64,000 nt of DNA from Methylobacteriaceae bacterium (GTDB lineage Bacteria > Pseudomonadota > Alphaproteobacteria > Rhizobiales > Beijerinckiaceae). The notes under the pieces are model-generated. The model was not told the DNA's origin, did not search any database, and saw only the letters and a program-made list of their open reading frames with translations. Of the stretch, positions 15,795 through 24,863 are shown in pieces. Positions within the stretch are counted from its first letter, which is position 1. Each line of letters begins with the position of its first letter. Position numbers and translations under genes: made by a program. Location of the stretch: the NCBI GenBank assembly GCA_020638195.1, contig JACKJC010000003.1, positions 124,001 to 188,000 on the forward strand, in the 5' to 3' direction.

Positions 15795-17078
15795 ATGCGT
15801 TACGGGCGCTATTTCGAGGCTGCGATCGGCCAGTTGCGCAACGAGCGGCGCTATCGCGTCTTCGCCAATCTGGAGCGGGACACGAGCGATGTTCCGCGCG
15901 CGACCTGGCGGGCGGACGACGGATCGCAGCACGACGTCACCATCTGGTGCTCCAACGATTATCTCGGCATGGGCCGCCACCCGGAGGTGGTCGAGGCCAT
16001 GCGCGCGACCGCGCAGAAGCTCGGCGCCGGCGCCGGCGGCACCCGCAACATTTCCGGCACCAACGCGCCGCTCGTCGAGCTCGAGGCCGAGCTCGCCGAC
16101 CTTCACGGCAAGGAAGCAGCCCTCGTCTTCACGTCCGGCTGGATTTCCAATCTGGCGGGCATTTCGACCATCGCCGACCTGATGCCGAACTGCCTGATCC
16201 TGTCGGACGCGCTCAACCACAATTCGATGATCGAGGGCGTCAAGCGCGCGAGCGCCGAGCGGAAAATCTGGCGGCACAACGACGTCGCCCATCTCGAGGA
16301 GCTGCTCGCGGCCGAGCCCTACGAGCGGCCGAAGCTGATCGTGTTCGAGAGCCTCTATTCGATGGACGGCGACATCGCGCCGATCGCCGCGATCGCGGAC
16401 CTCGCCGAAAAATACAACGCCATGACCTATATCGACGAGGTTCATGCGGTCGGCATGTACGGGCCGCGCGGCGCGGGCGTGTGCGAGCGCGAGGGCCAGA
16501 TGGCGCGCATCGACGTGATCGAGGGCACGCTGGCCAAGGGGTTTGGCACGCTCGGCGGCTATATCGCGGGCGATGCGGCCGTGATCGACGCGGTGCGCTC
16601 CTATGCGCCGTCCTTCATCTTCACGACCGCGCTGCCGCCGGCGGTGGCGGCCGCGGCCTGCGCCGCGGTGCGGGTGCTGAAGAGCCGCCCCGATTTGCGT
16701 GAAAAACATCAGCGCCAGGCCTGGCTGACCAAGCATGCGCTGGAGGCGGCGGGCCTGCCGGTTCTGGAAAACCCCTCGCATATCGTGCCGGTGATGGTGC
16801 GCGACGCGGAGAAGTGCAAGGCGGCGAGCGACCTCCTGATGGAGCGCCACGGCATCTACATCCAGCCGATCAACTACCCGACGGTGGCGCGCGGCGAGGA
16901 ACGCCTGCGCATCACCCCGACGCCGCTGCATTCGGACGCGCTGGTGGCTGACCTCGTCGAGGCGCTGGTCGACGTCTGGAAGACGCTGGACCTGCCCTTC
17001 GTCGAACCGAAGGTCGAAGCCAAGGCCGAAAGCGACGCCGCCTGCGCCTATCCGGAGTTCCGCAAGGCCGCCGAATAG
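15795..17078 (+). CDS. hemA: 5-aminolevulinate synthase
   Basis: The enzyme condenses glycine and succinyl-CoA to 5-aminolevulinate, the first committed step of tetrapyrrole synthesis by the C4 pathway used in alphaproteobacteria. The 427-residue protein starts MRYGRYFEAAIGQL; the upstream in-frame extension to 15666 has no recognisable domain. Motifs include WCSNDYLGMG, GAGAGGTRNISGTN, YIDEVHAVGMYG with the PLP-contacting aspartate, and the PLP Schiff-base lysine in EGTLAKGFGTLGGY. An AAGGA site precedes ATG at 15795. The 205-bp upstream region carries a candidate oxygen-response box, and a strong terminator follows, so it is likely monocistronic. Confidence 0.97.
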   Translation: MRYGRYFEAAIGQLRNERRYRVFANLERDTSDVPRATWRADDGSQHDVTIWCSNDYLGMGRHPEVVEAMRATAQKLGAGAGGTRNISGTNAPLVELEAELADLHGKEAALVFTSGWISNLAGISTIADLMPNCLILSDALNHNSMIEGVKRASAERKIWRHNDVAHLEELLAAEPYERPKLIVFESLYSMDGDIAPIAAIADLAEKYNAMTYIDEVHAVGMYGPRGAGVCEREGQMARIDVIEGTLAKGFGTLGGYIAGDAAVIDAVRSYAPSFIFTTALPPAVAAAACAAVRVLKSRPDLREKHQRQAWLTKHALEAAGLPVLENPSHIVPVMVRDAEKCKAASDLLMERHGIYIQPINYPTVARGEERLRITPTPLHSDALVADLVEALVDVWKTLDLPFVEPKVEAKAESDAACAYPEFRKAAE

Positions 17079-17102
17079 GCAGACGCGCTTTCAACGAATT
17101 CA

Positions 17103-17130
17103 GGGCCGGCTCAGCCGGCCCTTTTCTTTT
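17103..17130 (+). terminator. Rho-independent terminator of hemA
   Basis: GGGCCGGC, loop TCA and GCCGGCCC form a perfect 8-bp stem followed by TTTTCTTTT, 24 bases after the hemA stop codon. Confidence 0.9.
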
Positions 17131-17221
17131 GCGCCTTTCCCGCCGCGAGCATGGGCCAGCGCAAGGCGGGGCGCGAAAAATGGCGCCACTCTTGCGCCTC
17201 AAACGCGGGAGGAACGCGCAT

Positions 17222-18682
17222 ATGCGCACGGCAAGCGGGCTCGACGGCGCTTTTCTCAGTCTCGAAACGCGGGCGATGCCGATGCATGTCGGCTCGCTGC
17301 ATCTGTTCCAGACGCCGCCGCGCTACCGCAAGGATTTCACGGACGAAATCCGCCGCATGATCGCGGGGCGCCTGCATCTCGCGCCGATCTTCACGCGACG
17401 CATGGCGGCGACGCCTCTCAATCTCGCAAATCCGGTCTGGATCGAGACCGAGGCCGATCTCGACTTCCACATCCAGCGTATTGATCTGCCGGCGCCCGGA
17501 ACGATCGCGCAATTGCAGGAGCGCGTCGCCGAGTTGCATTCGCGTCTGCTCGATCGCGCGCGTCCGCTTTGGATGCTCTACGTCTTCGAGGGACTGAAGG
17601 ATCGCCGCAAGGCATATTACGTGAAGATCCATCACGCGCTGCTGGACGGGCAGGCGGGCGCGGCGCTCGCCGCGGCCCTGTTCGATCTCTCGGCAAATCC
17701 CGAGCCCGTCGCGCCGCGTGCGAAAAAGCCTGCCGATCCCGAACCCGGCGCCTTGGGGCTGATCGCTAACGCCATCCGGCACGACGCCGCGCAATACATC
17801 AAGCTGGCGCGCAATTTGCCGGATATCGCGCGCATGCTGGGCGGCATGGCCTTCGGCGGCGCTGCGGAGAGCGCCGCGAAACCGGCTGGCAAGCTGGCGG
17901 ACAACATCGCGCTGGGCCCACGCACGCCGCTCAATGTCACGATCACGGGCGAGCGCGGCTTCGCTGGTCTCACGTTGCCGCTCGCCGAGGTCAAGGCCAT
18001 CGCCCACGCCTGCGACGCCACCATCAACGATGTCGCGCTCGCGCTGTGCAGCGGCATGCTGCGTCGCTGGCTGACGCGCCATGGCGGTCTGCCGAAGAAG
18101 CCCCTGATGGCGGCCATGCCGATCTCCTTGCGCGCCAAGGGCGATACGGAAATGACAACGCAGGCGACGCTGAGCCTCGTCAATCTCGCGACCAACATCG
18201 CCGATCCCTTGAAGCGCATCTCAGCGATCCATGCGGCGTCGGGCGCGACGAAATCCGTGGCCGGCAAGGCGAAGTCGCTCATCCCCACCGATTTTCCGAC
18301 CATCGGCGGCCCGTGGCTGCTCGGCGCCGCAGCGGAGCTTTACGGCCGCTCGCATATCGCGAGCCTGGCGCCGCCGCTCGCCAATGTCGTCATCTCCAAC
18401 GTGCCGGGTCCGCCCATGCCGCTCTACGCCGCGGGCCTCGAGATGACCGACTACTGGCCGCTCTCGATCGTCACGCACGGCGTCGGGCTCAACATCACAC
18501 TGATGAGCTACAACGGCACGCTCGGCGTCGGCTTTACGACGGCCCGGTGCGCGGTCGAGGACGCCGGCGAGCTCGTCGCGGACTTCCGCAGCGCCCTAGC
18601 GCAATTGCAGAAGGCTGTCGCCGAACGCGACGCGCCGACGGCGCCGAAGAAGCGTGCGGCCCGGCGTTCGCGCGCCGCATGA
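17222..18682 (+). CDS. WS/DGAT-family wax ester synthase / acyltransferase
   Basis: This is a 486-residue acyl-CoA-dependent O-acyltransferase of the wax ester synthase/diacylglycerol acyltransferase family, which makes storage esters or triacylglycerol at the membrane. The catalytic HHxxxDG motif is present as HHALLDG near residue 138, after the N-terminal SGLDGAFLSLET. The C-terminal ISNVPGPPMPLY motif is also typical. The end is a basic Ala/Lys/Arg tail (PKKRAARRSRAA). ATG at 17222 is preferred over the ORF start at 17129, which lies inside the hemA terminator, and it follows GGGAGGA. Actual lipid class is not visible. Confidence 0.9.
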   Translation: MRTASGLDGAFLSLETRAMPMHVGSLHLFQTPPRYRKDFTDEIRRMIAGRLHLAPIFTRRMAATPLNLANPVWIETEADLDFHIQRIDLPAPGTIAQLQERVAELHSRLLDRARPLWMLYVFEGLKDRRKAYYVKIHHALLDGQAGAALAAALFDLSANPEPVAPRAKKPADPEPGALGLIANAIRHDAAQYIKLARNLPDIARMLGGMAFGGAAESAAKPAGKLADNIALGPRTPLNVTITGERGFAGLTLPLAEVKAIAHACDATINDVALALCSGMLRRWLTRHGGLPKKPLMAAMPISLRAKGDTEMTTQATLSLVNLATNIADPLKRISAIHAASGATKSVAGKAKSLIPTDFPTIGGPWLLGAAAELYGRSHIASLAPPLANVVISNVPGPPMPLYAAGLEMTDYWPLSIVTHGVGLNITLMSYNGTLGVGFTTARCAVEDAGELVADFRSALAQLQKAVAERDAPTAPKKRAARRSRAA

Positions 18683-18741
18683 CGCCGCGCTAGACTGCGC
18701 CGAACGACAGCCCGCGCCAGGCGGGCCGCAGGAGGCGCGCC

Positions 18742-19524
18742 ATGTCAGATTCGATCCTCGTCTCGCGCGACGGTCCCGTGACCGTCGTCGAGATCAACCG
18801 ACCGCATCGCCGCAATGCCGTCGATGGCGCGACGGCCAACCGGCTCTTCGAGGTCTTCAGGGAGTTCGACGCCGACGAAAGCGCGTCCGTCGCGGTTTTC
18901 TGTGGCGTCGGCGACGCCTTCTGCGCCGGCGCGGATCTCAAGGCGCTGGCCGAGGGCGACCGCGAGAAGCGCCGCGAACTCGGCGGCCAGAACACGATGG
19001 CGCCGATGGGGCCGAGCCGGCTGCGCCTCGGCAAGCCCGTCATCGCCGCGATCGAGGGCTATGCGGTGGCGGGCGGGCTCGAGCTTGCGCTGTGGGCCGA
19101 CATGCGCGTGATGGCGCAGGACGCCACGCTCGGCGTCTTCTGCCGCCGCTTCGGCGTTCCCCTGGTCGACCTCGGCACGATCCGGTTGCCGCGTCTCATT
19201 GGCCATTCGCGCGCGATGGATCTGATACTGACCGGCCGCCCGGTCGGGGCGGCGGAAGCGCTGAATTTCGGGCTCGCCAATCGCGTCGTTCCCAGCGGAC
19301 AGGCGCGGGCCGAGGCGATCAGGCTCGCCCACCAGATCGCCGGCTTCCCGCAGGCCTGCATGCGCGCTGACCGGCTGTCGGCGCTCGCGCAATGGGACCT
19401 GCCCGAGAACGAAGCGATCGAAAACGAAATGCGCGGCGGCCTCGCCGTCATCCAGTCCGGCGAGACGCTGTCGGGCGCGCAGCGGTTCGCCGACGGGCAG
19501 GGCCGGCACGGCAAGTTCGAGTGA
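18742..19524 (+). CDS. Crotonase / enoyl-CoA hydratase family protein
   Basis: This is a 260-residue crotonase-fold enzyme acting on CoA thioesters. Oxyanion-hole segments are DAFCAGADLKAL and AVAGGLELALWADM; PHRRNAV marks the N-terminal substrate loop. The usual catalytic glutamate near PEvxxG is replaced: the segment reads RRFGVPLVDLG, so classical hydratase chemistry is doubtful and another crotonase reaction may apply. A strong AGGAGG site precedes ATG. It lies 59 bp after the WS/DGAT gene and could share its transcript. Confidence 0.87.
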   Translation: MSDSILVSRDGPVTVVEINRPHRRNAVDGATANRLFEVFREFDADESASVAVFCGVGDAFCAGADLKALAEGDREKRRELGGQNTMAPMGPSRLRLGKPVIAAIEGYAVAGGLELALWADMRVMAQDATLGVFCRRFGVPLVDLGTIRLPRLIGHSRAMDLILTGRPVGAAEALNFGLANRVVPSGQARAEAIRLAHQIAGFPQACMRADRLSALAQWDLPENEAIENEMRGGLAVIQSGETLSGAQRFADGQGRHGKFE

Positions 19525-19749
19525 TTACTTGCCCTTGGCGAAGAACAGGTCGGCGGCGGTGAGCGCGACCAGCCCCGACAGGAAGGCGGCCGTCCCGGCG
19601 ATGCCGAGGATGATGACGAGCGGATAACCCACGACAGCGACGGCCGCGACCAGCACGACGAGCGCCAGCGCGATCGCGATGTAGACCAGACGCGAGGTTT
19701 TCGCGGCGGGGAGGGCGGTTTTCGCGGGAATGGCGGCGGCTTCGGGCAT
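19525..19749 (-). CDS. Small two-helix membrane protein, unknown
   Basis: This is a 74-residue protein with a short Ala/Pro N-terminus and two hydrophobic helices (LVYIAIALALVVLVAAVAVV and LVIILGIAGTAAFLSGLVAL). No family is recognised. The start at 19749 follows a GGAGCCA site; the longer frame to 19902 runs into low-quality sequence. Its stop codon abuts that of the crotonase. Confidence 0.6.
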   Translation of the reverse strand: MPEAAAIPAKTALPAAKTSRLVYIAIALALVVLVAAVAVVGYPLVIILGIAGTAAFLSGLVALTAADLFFAKGK

Positions 19750-19945
19750 GCTGGCTCCAGGGATTGTGGCCGGTGGAATATTCCGCCGCTTATGGATGTG
19801 GCCACATGAAATGTCGATGAAATGTGGCCGCTGCCTATTGTCGCAGGTCTCGGAGGCGCGGCGTCCGAGACCTGCGACGCGATTGCGGCGAAACGGGAAC
19901 AATTGAATTGCGCCTGCGTTGAGCGAGCAACGGGGAGGGACAGCC

Positions 19946-20956
19946 GTGGCTCAGACCGATACTCGCAATGTCGAACAAATCCGGCGCGAAGCGGATCGCG
20001 CGCGGGCCGATTTGACCGACGCCGTCCAGCTGTTGCGCGAAAGCGTGAGCGACGCCGCCAGCGATGTGCGGCAGCGACTTTCGCCTGAGGGCATCCGGGA
20101 CGACCTCGTCGACGCCGCCCGTCGCAATCCTTTTCAGGCCGCCGCCGTCGGAGCGCTCGCGGCATGGCCGGCCATTCGTCTTGTTCGCGCGATCCCCTTG
20201 CCGGTTCTCATGATCGGCGCGGGTCTTTTCCTCACGAGTTCGAAAAGCGGGCAGGATCTTTCGCGAAAGGCGATCGGTGGCGCCTCCGATCTCGCCGACG
20301 AGACCCGTCGGCGCGCGCAAGAACTCGCTGCCGTCGCGATGGAGACGGCGAGCGATCTTTCCGATCGCGCGTCACAGACCACGGAAGATGCGCGCCGCAG
20401 GGCGCTGGATGCAGCCGACAAGGCGACCGCTGCTGTTTCGGACGCCGCTGCGCGCGCCTCCTCGGCGGCCTCCGACATTCTGTCTTCGAAGGGCGCAGAC
20501 CCTGGCGTCGACGATATTGCCGAGACGGCGCGCGACGCCATGGGAGCCGTGGGCGAAAAAGTGCGGAGCGTCCAGCGTGACGCGATGTCGTCTGGCGAGG
20601 ATTTGCTCGCCTGGGCGAAGGCGCATCCGATGATCGTGGCGGGCCTCGGCCTCGCGGCCGGCGCCTTCGTCGCGAACGCCCTGCCGCCGACCGATACCGA
20701 GCGTGGCGTCGCGGGAACGGTTTCGGGCGCGATGCGCGACGCCGCACGTCAGGGCGTCAATGCGGCGGTCGGCGCCGCTGCGGTTGCCGCCGTGGATCTC
20801 GCGCGCCGCGCCGCCGAGCAGGGGCTGGATCGCGATCGATTTGCGCAGGAGGCGCGCGAATACGACGGCCCGATGAAAACAGCGAAAGCGACCGCGGATG
20901 CGGCCTTCGGCCAGCCTGGGGATCGCGGGCGGCAACACGCTAAGTCAGGAGACTAG
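19946..20956 (+). CDS. DUF3618-domain membrane-associated protein
   Basis: This is the first gene of a four-gene operon. GTG at 19946 is preferred because it follows GGGGAGGGA; an upstream TTG at 19919 lacks a site. The N-terminal 60 residues match the DUF3618 pattern (IRREADRARADLTDAVQLLR, then DAARRNPFQAAAVGALAAWP). One hydrophobic helix follows, then a long Ala/Asp/Arg helical region with heptad character, and a second glycine-rich membrane segment (HPMIVAGLGLAAGAFVANAL). The layout recalls YqjD/ElaB-type proteins, which bind the inner membrane through such a glycine-rich helix. Function is not known. Confidence 0.78.
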   Translation: MAQTDTRNVEQIRREADRARADLTDAVQLLRESVSDAASDVRQRLSPEGIRDDLVDAARRNPFQAAAVGALAAWPAIRLVRAIPLPVLMIGAGLFLTSSKSGQDLSRKAIGGASDLADETRRRAQELAAVAMETASDLSDRASQTTEDARRRALDAADKATAAVSDAAARASSAASDILSSKGADPGVDDIAETARDAMGAVGEKVRSVQRDAMSSGEDLLAWAKAHPMIVAGLGLAAGAFVANALPPTDTERGVAGTVSGAMRDAARQGVNAAVGAAAVAAVDLARRAAEQGLDRDRFAQEAREYDGPMKTAKATADAAFGQPGDRGRQHAKSGD

Positions 20957-20958
20957 AC

Positions 20959-21510
20959 ATGGGCCAGACCACTCCCTTTTCCGGCGCGCCACGCGGCTCT
21001 GACGCCGGACACGTCGCCGACAAAGCGAGCGTCCGAGAGACCGTGCAGAACGCCGCAGACGAGGCGCGGCGCGCGGCAAGCGCGACGAGCGAAGGCATTC
21101 GTGAGGGCGCCGAGGAGCTTTCGAAAACGGCCCGCGACTATGCAGCCCGCGGTCGCGACGCGGTTCTCGAAGAGCTCAACGAGCGCAAGGACCTCGGCGC
21201 GGACTACATCAGCGGCGTGGCGGAAGTTTTGCGACGGGTGGCCGTCGAGATGGATCAGCAGATGCCTTTCGCCGCTACTTATATCCGCACGGCTGCTGGC
21301 CAGGTCGACGATGTCGCCGACGGTGTGCGCTCCGGCGATGCCTCGCAGTTTGTGCGGGAGGCGCAGCGATTTGCACGCGAGCAGCCGACCCTTGTCGCAG
21401 GCATGGCGATGCTTGCGGGCTTCGCCGTCGTGCGACTCGTGCGCAACGCGAACGCAGCGGGGCCGCAGACCAATTTGGCTTCGTCATCCGGTAGCCGGGG
21501 GCGGACATGA
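20959..21510 (+). CDS. Helical membrane-anchored protein, second gene of DUF3618 operon
   Basis: This 183-residue protein begins two bases after the previous stop, behind an AGGAG site. It is a long amphipathic helix region rich in Ala, Glu and Arg (NAADEARRAASATSEGIREG) followed by a C-terminal membrane helix (EQPTLVAGMAMLAGFAVVRL) of the same glycine/alanine type as in the first protein. The end overlaps the next gene by four bases. No enzymatic motif is visible. It resembles proteins annotated as nutrient-deprivation-induced in rhizobia, without certainty. Confidence 0.7.
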   Translation: MGQTTPFSGAPRGSDAGHVADKASVRETVQNAADEARRAASATSEGIREGAEELSKTARDYAARGRDAVLEELNERKDLGADYISGVAEVLRRVAVEMDQQMPFAATYIRTAAGQVDDVADGVRSGDASQFVREAQRFAREQPTLVAGMAMLAGFAVVRLVRNANAAGPQTNLASSSGSRGRT

Positions 21511-21896
21511 CCCAGGAAACTCGCAAGATCACCGAACTCCTCGAGCATGCGCTGCAACAGGCATCGGTGCTCCTCGGCAATGAAATCGCCCTGGCGCGCG
21601 CCGAGATAGCGGAAAAAGTATCGATCGCCGGGCGCGGTGTGGCGATGGTCGCCATCGGCGCCCTGCTGATCTCGCCCGCACTCGTCATGATCCTGCTCGC
21701 CATCGCCGCCTTGCTGGTCGACGCCGGCTGGAAGCCGTGGCAGGCGAATCTTGCGACCGGCGGCGGCGTTCTCGTGATCGGCTTTCTGGTCGCATGGTTC
21801 GGAGCGAGCCGCTTTTCAGCGAAACATATGGCGCCGCGCGAGACGATCGACGAAATCCGGCGTGATCGCGCCGCAGTCCGGGAGATGACGCGATGA
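21507..21896 (+). CDS. Phage_holin_3_6-like (YqjE-type) membrane protein
   Basis: This is a 129-residue protein with an N-terminal amphipathic helix (TELLEHALQQASVLLGNEIA) and a pair of strong transmembrane helices (VAMVAIGALLISPALVMILL and GGGVLVIGFLVAWFG). This is the pattern of the holin-like family that includes E. coli YqjE. It is translationally coupled on both sides by ATGA overlaps. Despite the family name there is no phage context; a chromosomal stress or envelope role together with its DUF3618 neighbours is more likely. Confidence 0.75.
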   Translation: MTQETRKITELLEHALQQASVLLGNEIALARAEIAEKVSIAGRGVAMVAIGALLISPALVMILLAIAALLVDAGWKPWQANLATGGGVLVIGFLVAWFGASRFSAKHMAPRETIDEIRRDRAAVREMTR

Positions 21897-22501
21897 CCGT
21901 CCTCTCGCCAGCTGTGCAACGCGCTGCGTCCACGGCCTCCACGTCAGTGCGCGAGCATCCGTTCGGAGCTGCTCTTCTGGGGATGGGCCTCGCCTGGTTG
22001 ATCGGTTCCCGCATCGGCGCGCCCAGAATGGTGGGGCGCGCCCTGCACTCGGCGGGCGACGCTCTTTCCGCGCGCGGGTCGAGACTGCGCCGCACGGCTG
22101 CGCGCGCCGGAACGTCGATGAGCGAGATTGGGGAAACCGTGGCGAGCGGTTTGGGCCAGACCATGGACGCCGCCACATCCTCTGCGCGCGAAATTGCCGA
22201 TGAGGCGCTGGATGTCGGCGCTGAGGCCGTCGACCATGCCAGCCGATATGGTCGTGAGGCCGTCGAACATTGGCGTGAGAATTTGCCGCCGAACGCTTCG
22301 GGTCAGCTTCGCGCGACGCGCGATTGGTTGTCGCGCACGCTCGAAAACGAACCCTTGCTTCTCGCCGCCGGCGGCTTCGCGCTCGGCGCGGCGATCGCCG
22401 CCACCTTGCCGGCAGGCGAGAGCAAATCGCAGGCCGATGGGCTAGGCGCGACCGGCGCGGCCGCCAGGGAGGCGGAGGACTTGCAGGCGCGACTGCTCTG
22501 A
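21893..22501 (+). CDS. Helical membrane protein, last gene of DUF3618 operon
   Basis: This 202-residue protein has two short glycine-rich membrane segments, REHPFGAALLGMGLAWLIGS near the start and ENEPLLLAAGGFALGAAIAA near the end, separated by an Ala/Glu/Ser helical region. The segments echo those of the first and second proteins of the operon, so the set probably arose by duplication and may assemble at the membrane. It overlaps the previous gene by four bases and ends tail to tail with the AbrB-family gene. Confidence 0.7.
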   Translation: MTVLSPAVQRAASTASTSVREHPFGAALLGMGLAWLIGSRIGAPRMVGRALHSAGDALSARGSRLRRTAARAGTSMSEIGETVASGLGQTMDAATSSAREIADEALDVGAEAVDHASRYGREAVEHWRENLPPNASGQLRATRDWLSRTLENEPLLLAAGGFALGAAIAATLPAGESKSQADGLGATGAAAREAEDLQARLL

Positions 22502-23560
22502 CTAGAGCTCGTCCTTCATCCAGTATCTGAAGGCGAAGGGCAGAGTGAAGCTGATCAGCAGGAAGCGCGCGAGATGATGAGCGCCGACATAGAGCGGGTC
22601 GATGCCGAGCGCGAAGGCGAGCAGCGTCATCGCCTCGAGCCCGCCCGGCGAGAAGGCGAGCAGGGTTTGCGCGAACGGCAGCGACAGCAATAGCCCTGCG
22701 AGAATCGCGAAGACGCCGGCAATGCCGACCGCCACGAAAAACGAGCCGAGCGCCGCAGGCGCGGAACGCGCGAACAGGCGCCAGTCGAAGCCAATGAACC
22801 GCGCCCCGACCCAGGCGCCAATCAGGATTTGCGCGAGAATCGCGACGATCGTCGGCGGACGGCCCGGCGCGAGGCTCAAGGCGTGCGCGCCGCCAGACAC
22901 CAGCATGGCGCCGAACAGCATGCCGCCCGCGACACGAAACCTCTCCATCGCAAAGCCGACGGCCGCGCCAAGCATGATCAGCGCGACGAGCGTCAAGACC
23001 GGATCGACCGCGCCGCTCAGCGGCGCCGCATGCGCCGAGGCGGTCTCCGCCACGATCAACGGTACGAAGCCCATGAGCAGGAAGACGCGCAGCACCTGCA
23101 CCACGGCGATACGCGAGAGATCCGCTTTCTTGTCGGTCGCGGCGACGGCGAACACGTAGGATAGGGCGCCCGGCACCGAGGCGAAGAAGGCGGTCGAGCG
23201 CGTCCAGCCCGGCGCGCGGGCGAGAATCTTGGCGCAGGCAAAGGTCGAGAGCACGACGCTCACCGCCATGATCGCAATCGACAGTGGATAGGCCGCGATT
23301 TTTTGCAGCATTTGCGGCGTCACCGCCGCGCCGATGGCGACCCCCGACGACACCATGGCGGCCGAGCGGAAGGGCGCGGTCAGCGGTTCGGCGAGGCGTA
23401 AAGCGGCAAGGATCGCCGTGCCGATCATCGCACCTGACAGCCAGCCGGCCGGCACGCCGACCGCCGCAACGCCGGCCCCGCCGAGCGCAGCGCCCGCGAT
23501 TGTGAAAAGCTGCGCGGCGAGCGGCGGCAGGCCGAGACGCGACGAGTCCGGTCGGCTCAC
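22502..23560 (-). CDS. AbrB-family integral membrane protein (putative transporter)
   Basis: This 352-residue polytopic membrane protein belongs to the family named AbrB / putative ammonia monooxygenase in databases. It shows two homologous halves with about ten helices and the recurring glycine-rich motifs WLSGAMIGTAILA and GGMLFGAMLVSGGAHAL, plus FASVPGALSYV and FSPGGLEAMTLLA. The name is misleading: it is neither the Bacillus AbrB regulator nor an oxygenase, and transport is the likely role. The start is GTG at 23560, overlapping the stop of the aminotransferase gene as GTGA, so the two are translationally coupled. Confidence 0.83.
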   Translation of the reverse strand: MSRPDSSRLGLPPLAAQLFTIAGAALGGAGVAAVGVPAGWLSGAMIGTAILAALRLAEPLTAPFRSAAMVSSGVAIGAAVTPQMLQKIAAYPLSIAIMAVSVVLSTFACAKILARAPGWTRSTAFFASVPGALSYVFAVAATDKKADLSRIAVVQVLRVFLLMGFVPLIVAETASAHAAPLSGAVDPVLTLVALIMLGAAVGFAMERFRVAGGMLFGAMLVSGGAHALSLAPGRPPTIVAILAQILIGAWVGARFIGFDWRLFARSAPAALGSFFVAVGIAGVFAILAGLLLSLPFAQTLLAFSPGGLEAMTLLAFALGIDPLYVGAHHLARFLLISFTLPFAFRYWMKDEL

Positions 23561-24780
23561 CGCTGGACCCAGGCGGCGATGCGCCGGGCGGCTTCGGCGA
23601 TGTCGGCCGGATCGCGCGCGAAGCACAGCCGCAGGAAGGCCTCGCCGCCGGCGCCGAAGGCGCGGCCGGGCGCCAGCCCGACGCCGGCCTCGTCCACCAG
23701 TTTGAAGGCGAGCTTGCGCGTGTCGTCTTCGCCGACGACCGACAGGAACATGTAAAAGCTGCCCTCAGGCGCCGCGAAGCGCAGCCGTTCGAGCGGCCCC
23801 AGCGTGTCGCACAGGACGGTGCGGCCGGCTTCCGCGCGCGCGCGTTGCAGGGCGACGAAATCCTCGCCGTTGTCGAGCGCCTCGATCGCGCCGCGCTGCA
23901 CGAACAGCGGCACGCCGGAGGTCGAATACTGGATCATGTTCTCGATCGTCTGGCCGAGCGCCGGCGGCGCCTCCAGCCAGCCGGACCGCCAGCCGGTCAT
24001 CGCCCAGTTCTTGGACATGGTGTTGGCGAACAGGATGCGGTCGTCCTCCTCCATCACATCGTGGAAGGATGGCGCGCGGTCGCCGGCGTAATAGAAGCGC
24101 CCGTAGATCTCGTCGGCGACGATCCAGAGCCCGTGCATGCGCGCGAGCGACAGGATCGCACGCAGCTCGTCCAGTGTGGCGGTCCATCCCGACGGATTTC
24201 CCGGCGTATTGACCACGATCGCGCGGGTCTTTTCCGTTACCGCCAACTGCAGCCGCTCAAATTCGAGCCGCCACCGCCAGCCCTCGGCCTCCCGCGCGAA
24301 TTCGAGCGGAACCTCGACGGTCCTGGAGCCCGAGATCGTCAGCGCGCCGGAGAAATTCGGCCAAGCCGGCGTCAGCACGATCGCCTCGTCGCCCGCGCCA
24401 GCCGCGATGCGAATGGCGAGCTGCAGGGCGTGCATGCCGCCGATCGTGGCGAAGAAGCGCTCCGGTCCGAATGCGCCCTTGCCCTCGGCGAAGGGTGAAC
24501 CGTAGACGCGCGTCATCATCCGGGCGACCGCGTCGCGAAAATCGGGATGGCCGCGCTGGGCGACATAGAAGGTTTCGCCGGCCGCGAGCGACCGATGGGC
24601 CGCTTGCGTGATGTTTTCGGCGGTCGGCAGGTCGCCCTCGCCGACCCAGAGTGGCATAAGCCCCTGCCGACCCATGCCGTAGTTGAATACTTCTACAATG
24701 CCGCTGGCTGGCGCAGTGACGGCTTCCGGCCGCGCGGCGTCGAGAAAGCGCGCTTGCGGGTCGAGGGTGGACTGGGTCAC
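23557..24780 (-). CDS. PLP-dependent class I/II aminotransferase
   Basis: This is a 407-residue fold-type I aminotransferase. Visible elements are IGGMHALQLAIRIA (cofactor phosphate region), VVNTPGNPSG, the PLP-ring aspartate and tyrosine in IVADEIYGRFYY, and the Schiff-base lysine in MSKNWAMTGWRSGW. The C-terminal arginine in FLRLCFA contacts the substrate carboxylate. It resembles aspartate/aromatic-type enzymes; the exact amino donor cannot be set. It is coupled to the AbrB-type membrane gene downstream, which might move a substrate or product. Confidence 0.9.
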   Translation of the reverse strand: MTQSTLDPQARFLDAARPEAVTAPASGIVEVFNYGMGRQGLMPLWVGEGDLPTAENITQAAHRSLAAGETFYVAQRGHPDFRDAVARMMTRVYGSPFAEGKGAFGPERFFATIGGMHALQLAIRIAAGAGDEAIVLTPAWPNFSGALTISGSRTVEVPLEFAREAEGWRWRLEFERLQLAVTEKTRAIVVNTPGNPSGWTATLDELRAILSLARMHGLWIVADEIYGRFYYAGDRAPSFHDVMEEDDRILFANTMSKNWAMTGWRSGWLEAPPALGQTIENMIQYSTSGVPLFVQRGAIEALDNGEDFVALQRARAEAGRTVLCDTLGPLERLRFAAPEGSFYMFLSVVGEDDTRKLAFKLVDEAGVGLAPGRAFGAGGEAFLRLCFARDPADIAEAARRIAAWVQR

Positions 24781-24863
24781 GGGCGGGCTCTGGGCAATGA
24801 CGACCCAAACGCCGCCATCGCCTGCGCTTAGAGGATCATGGGCGCGGCGCCAACAGTGCGAGC

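Noticed and set aside
21507..21896. Prophage holin
   Set aside because: Only the family name suggests phage. No lysin, tail, integrase or attachment site is nearby, and the gene is coupled to chromosomal membrane-protein genes.
22502..23560. AbrB transcription regulator or ammonia monooxygenase
   Set aside because: The protein has about ten hydrophobic helices and neither a DNA-binding swapped-hairpin domain nor copper-site residues; only the database family name points that way.
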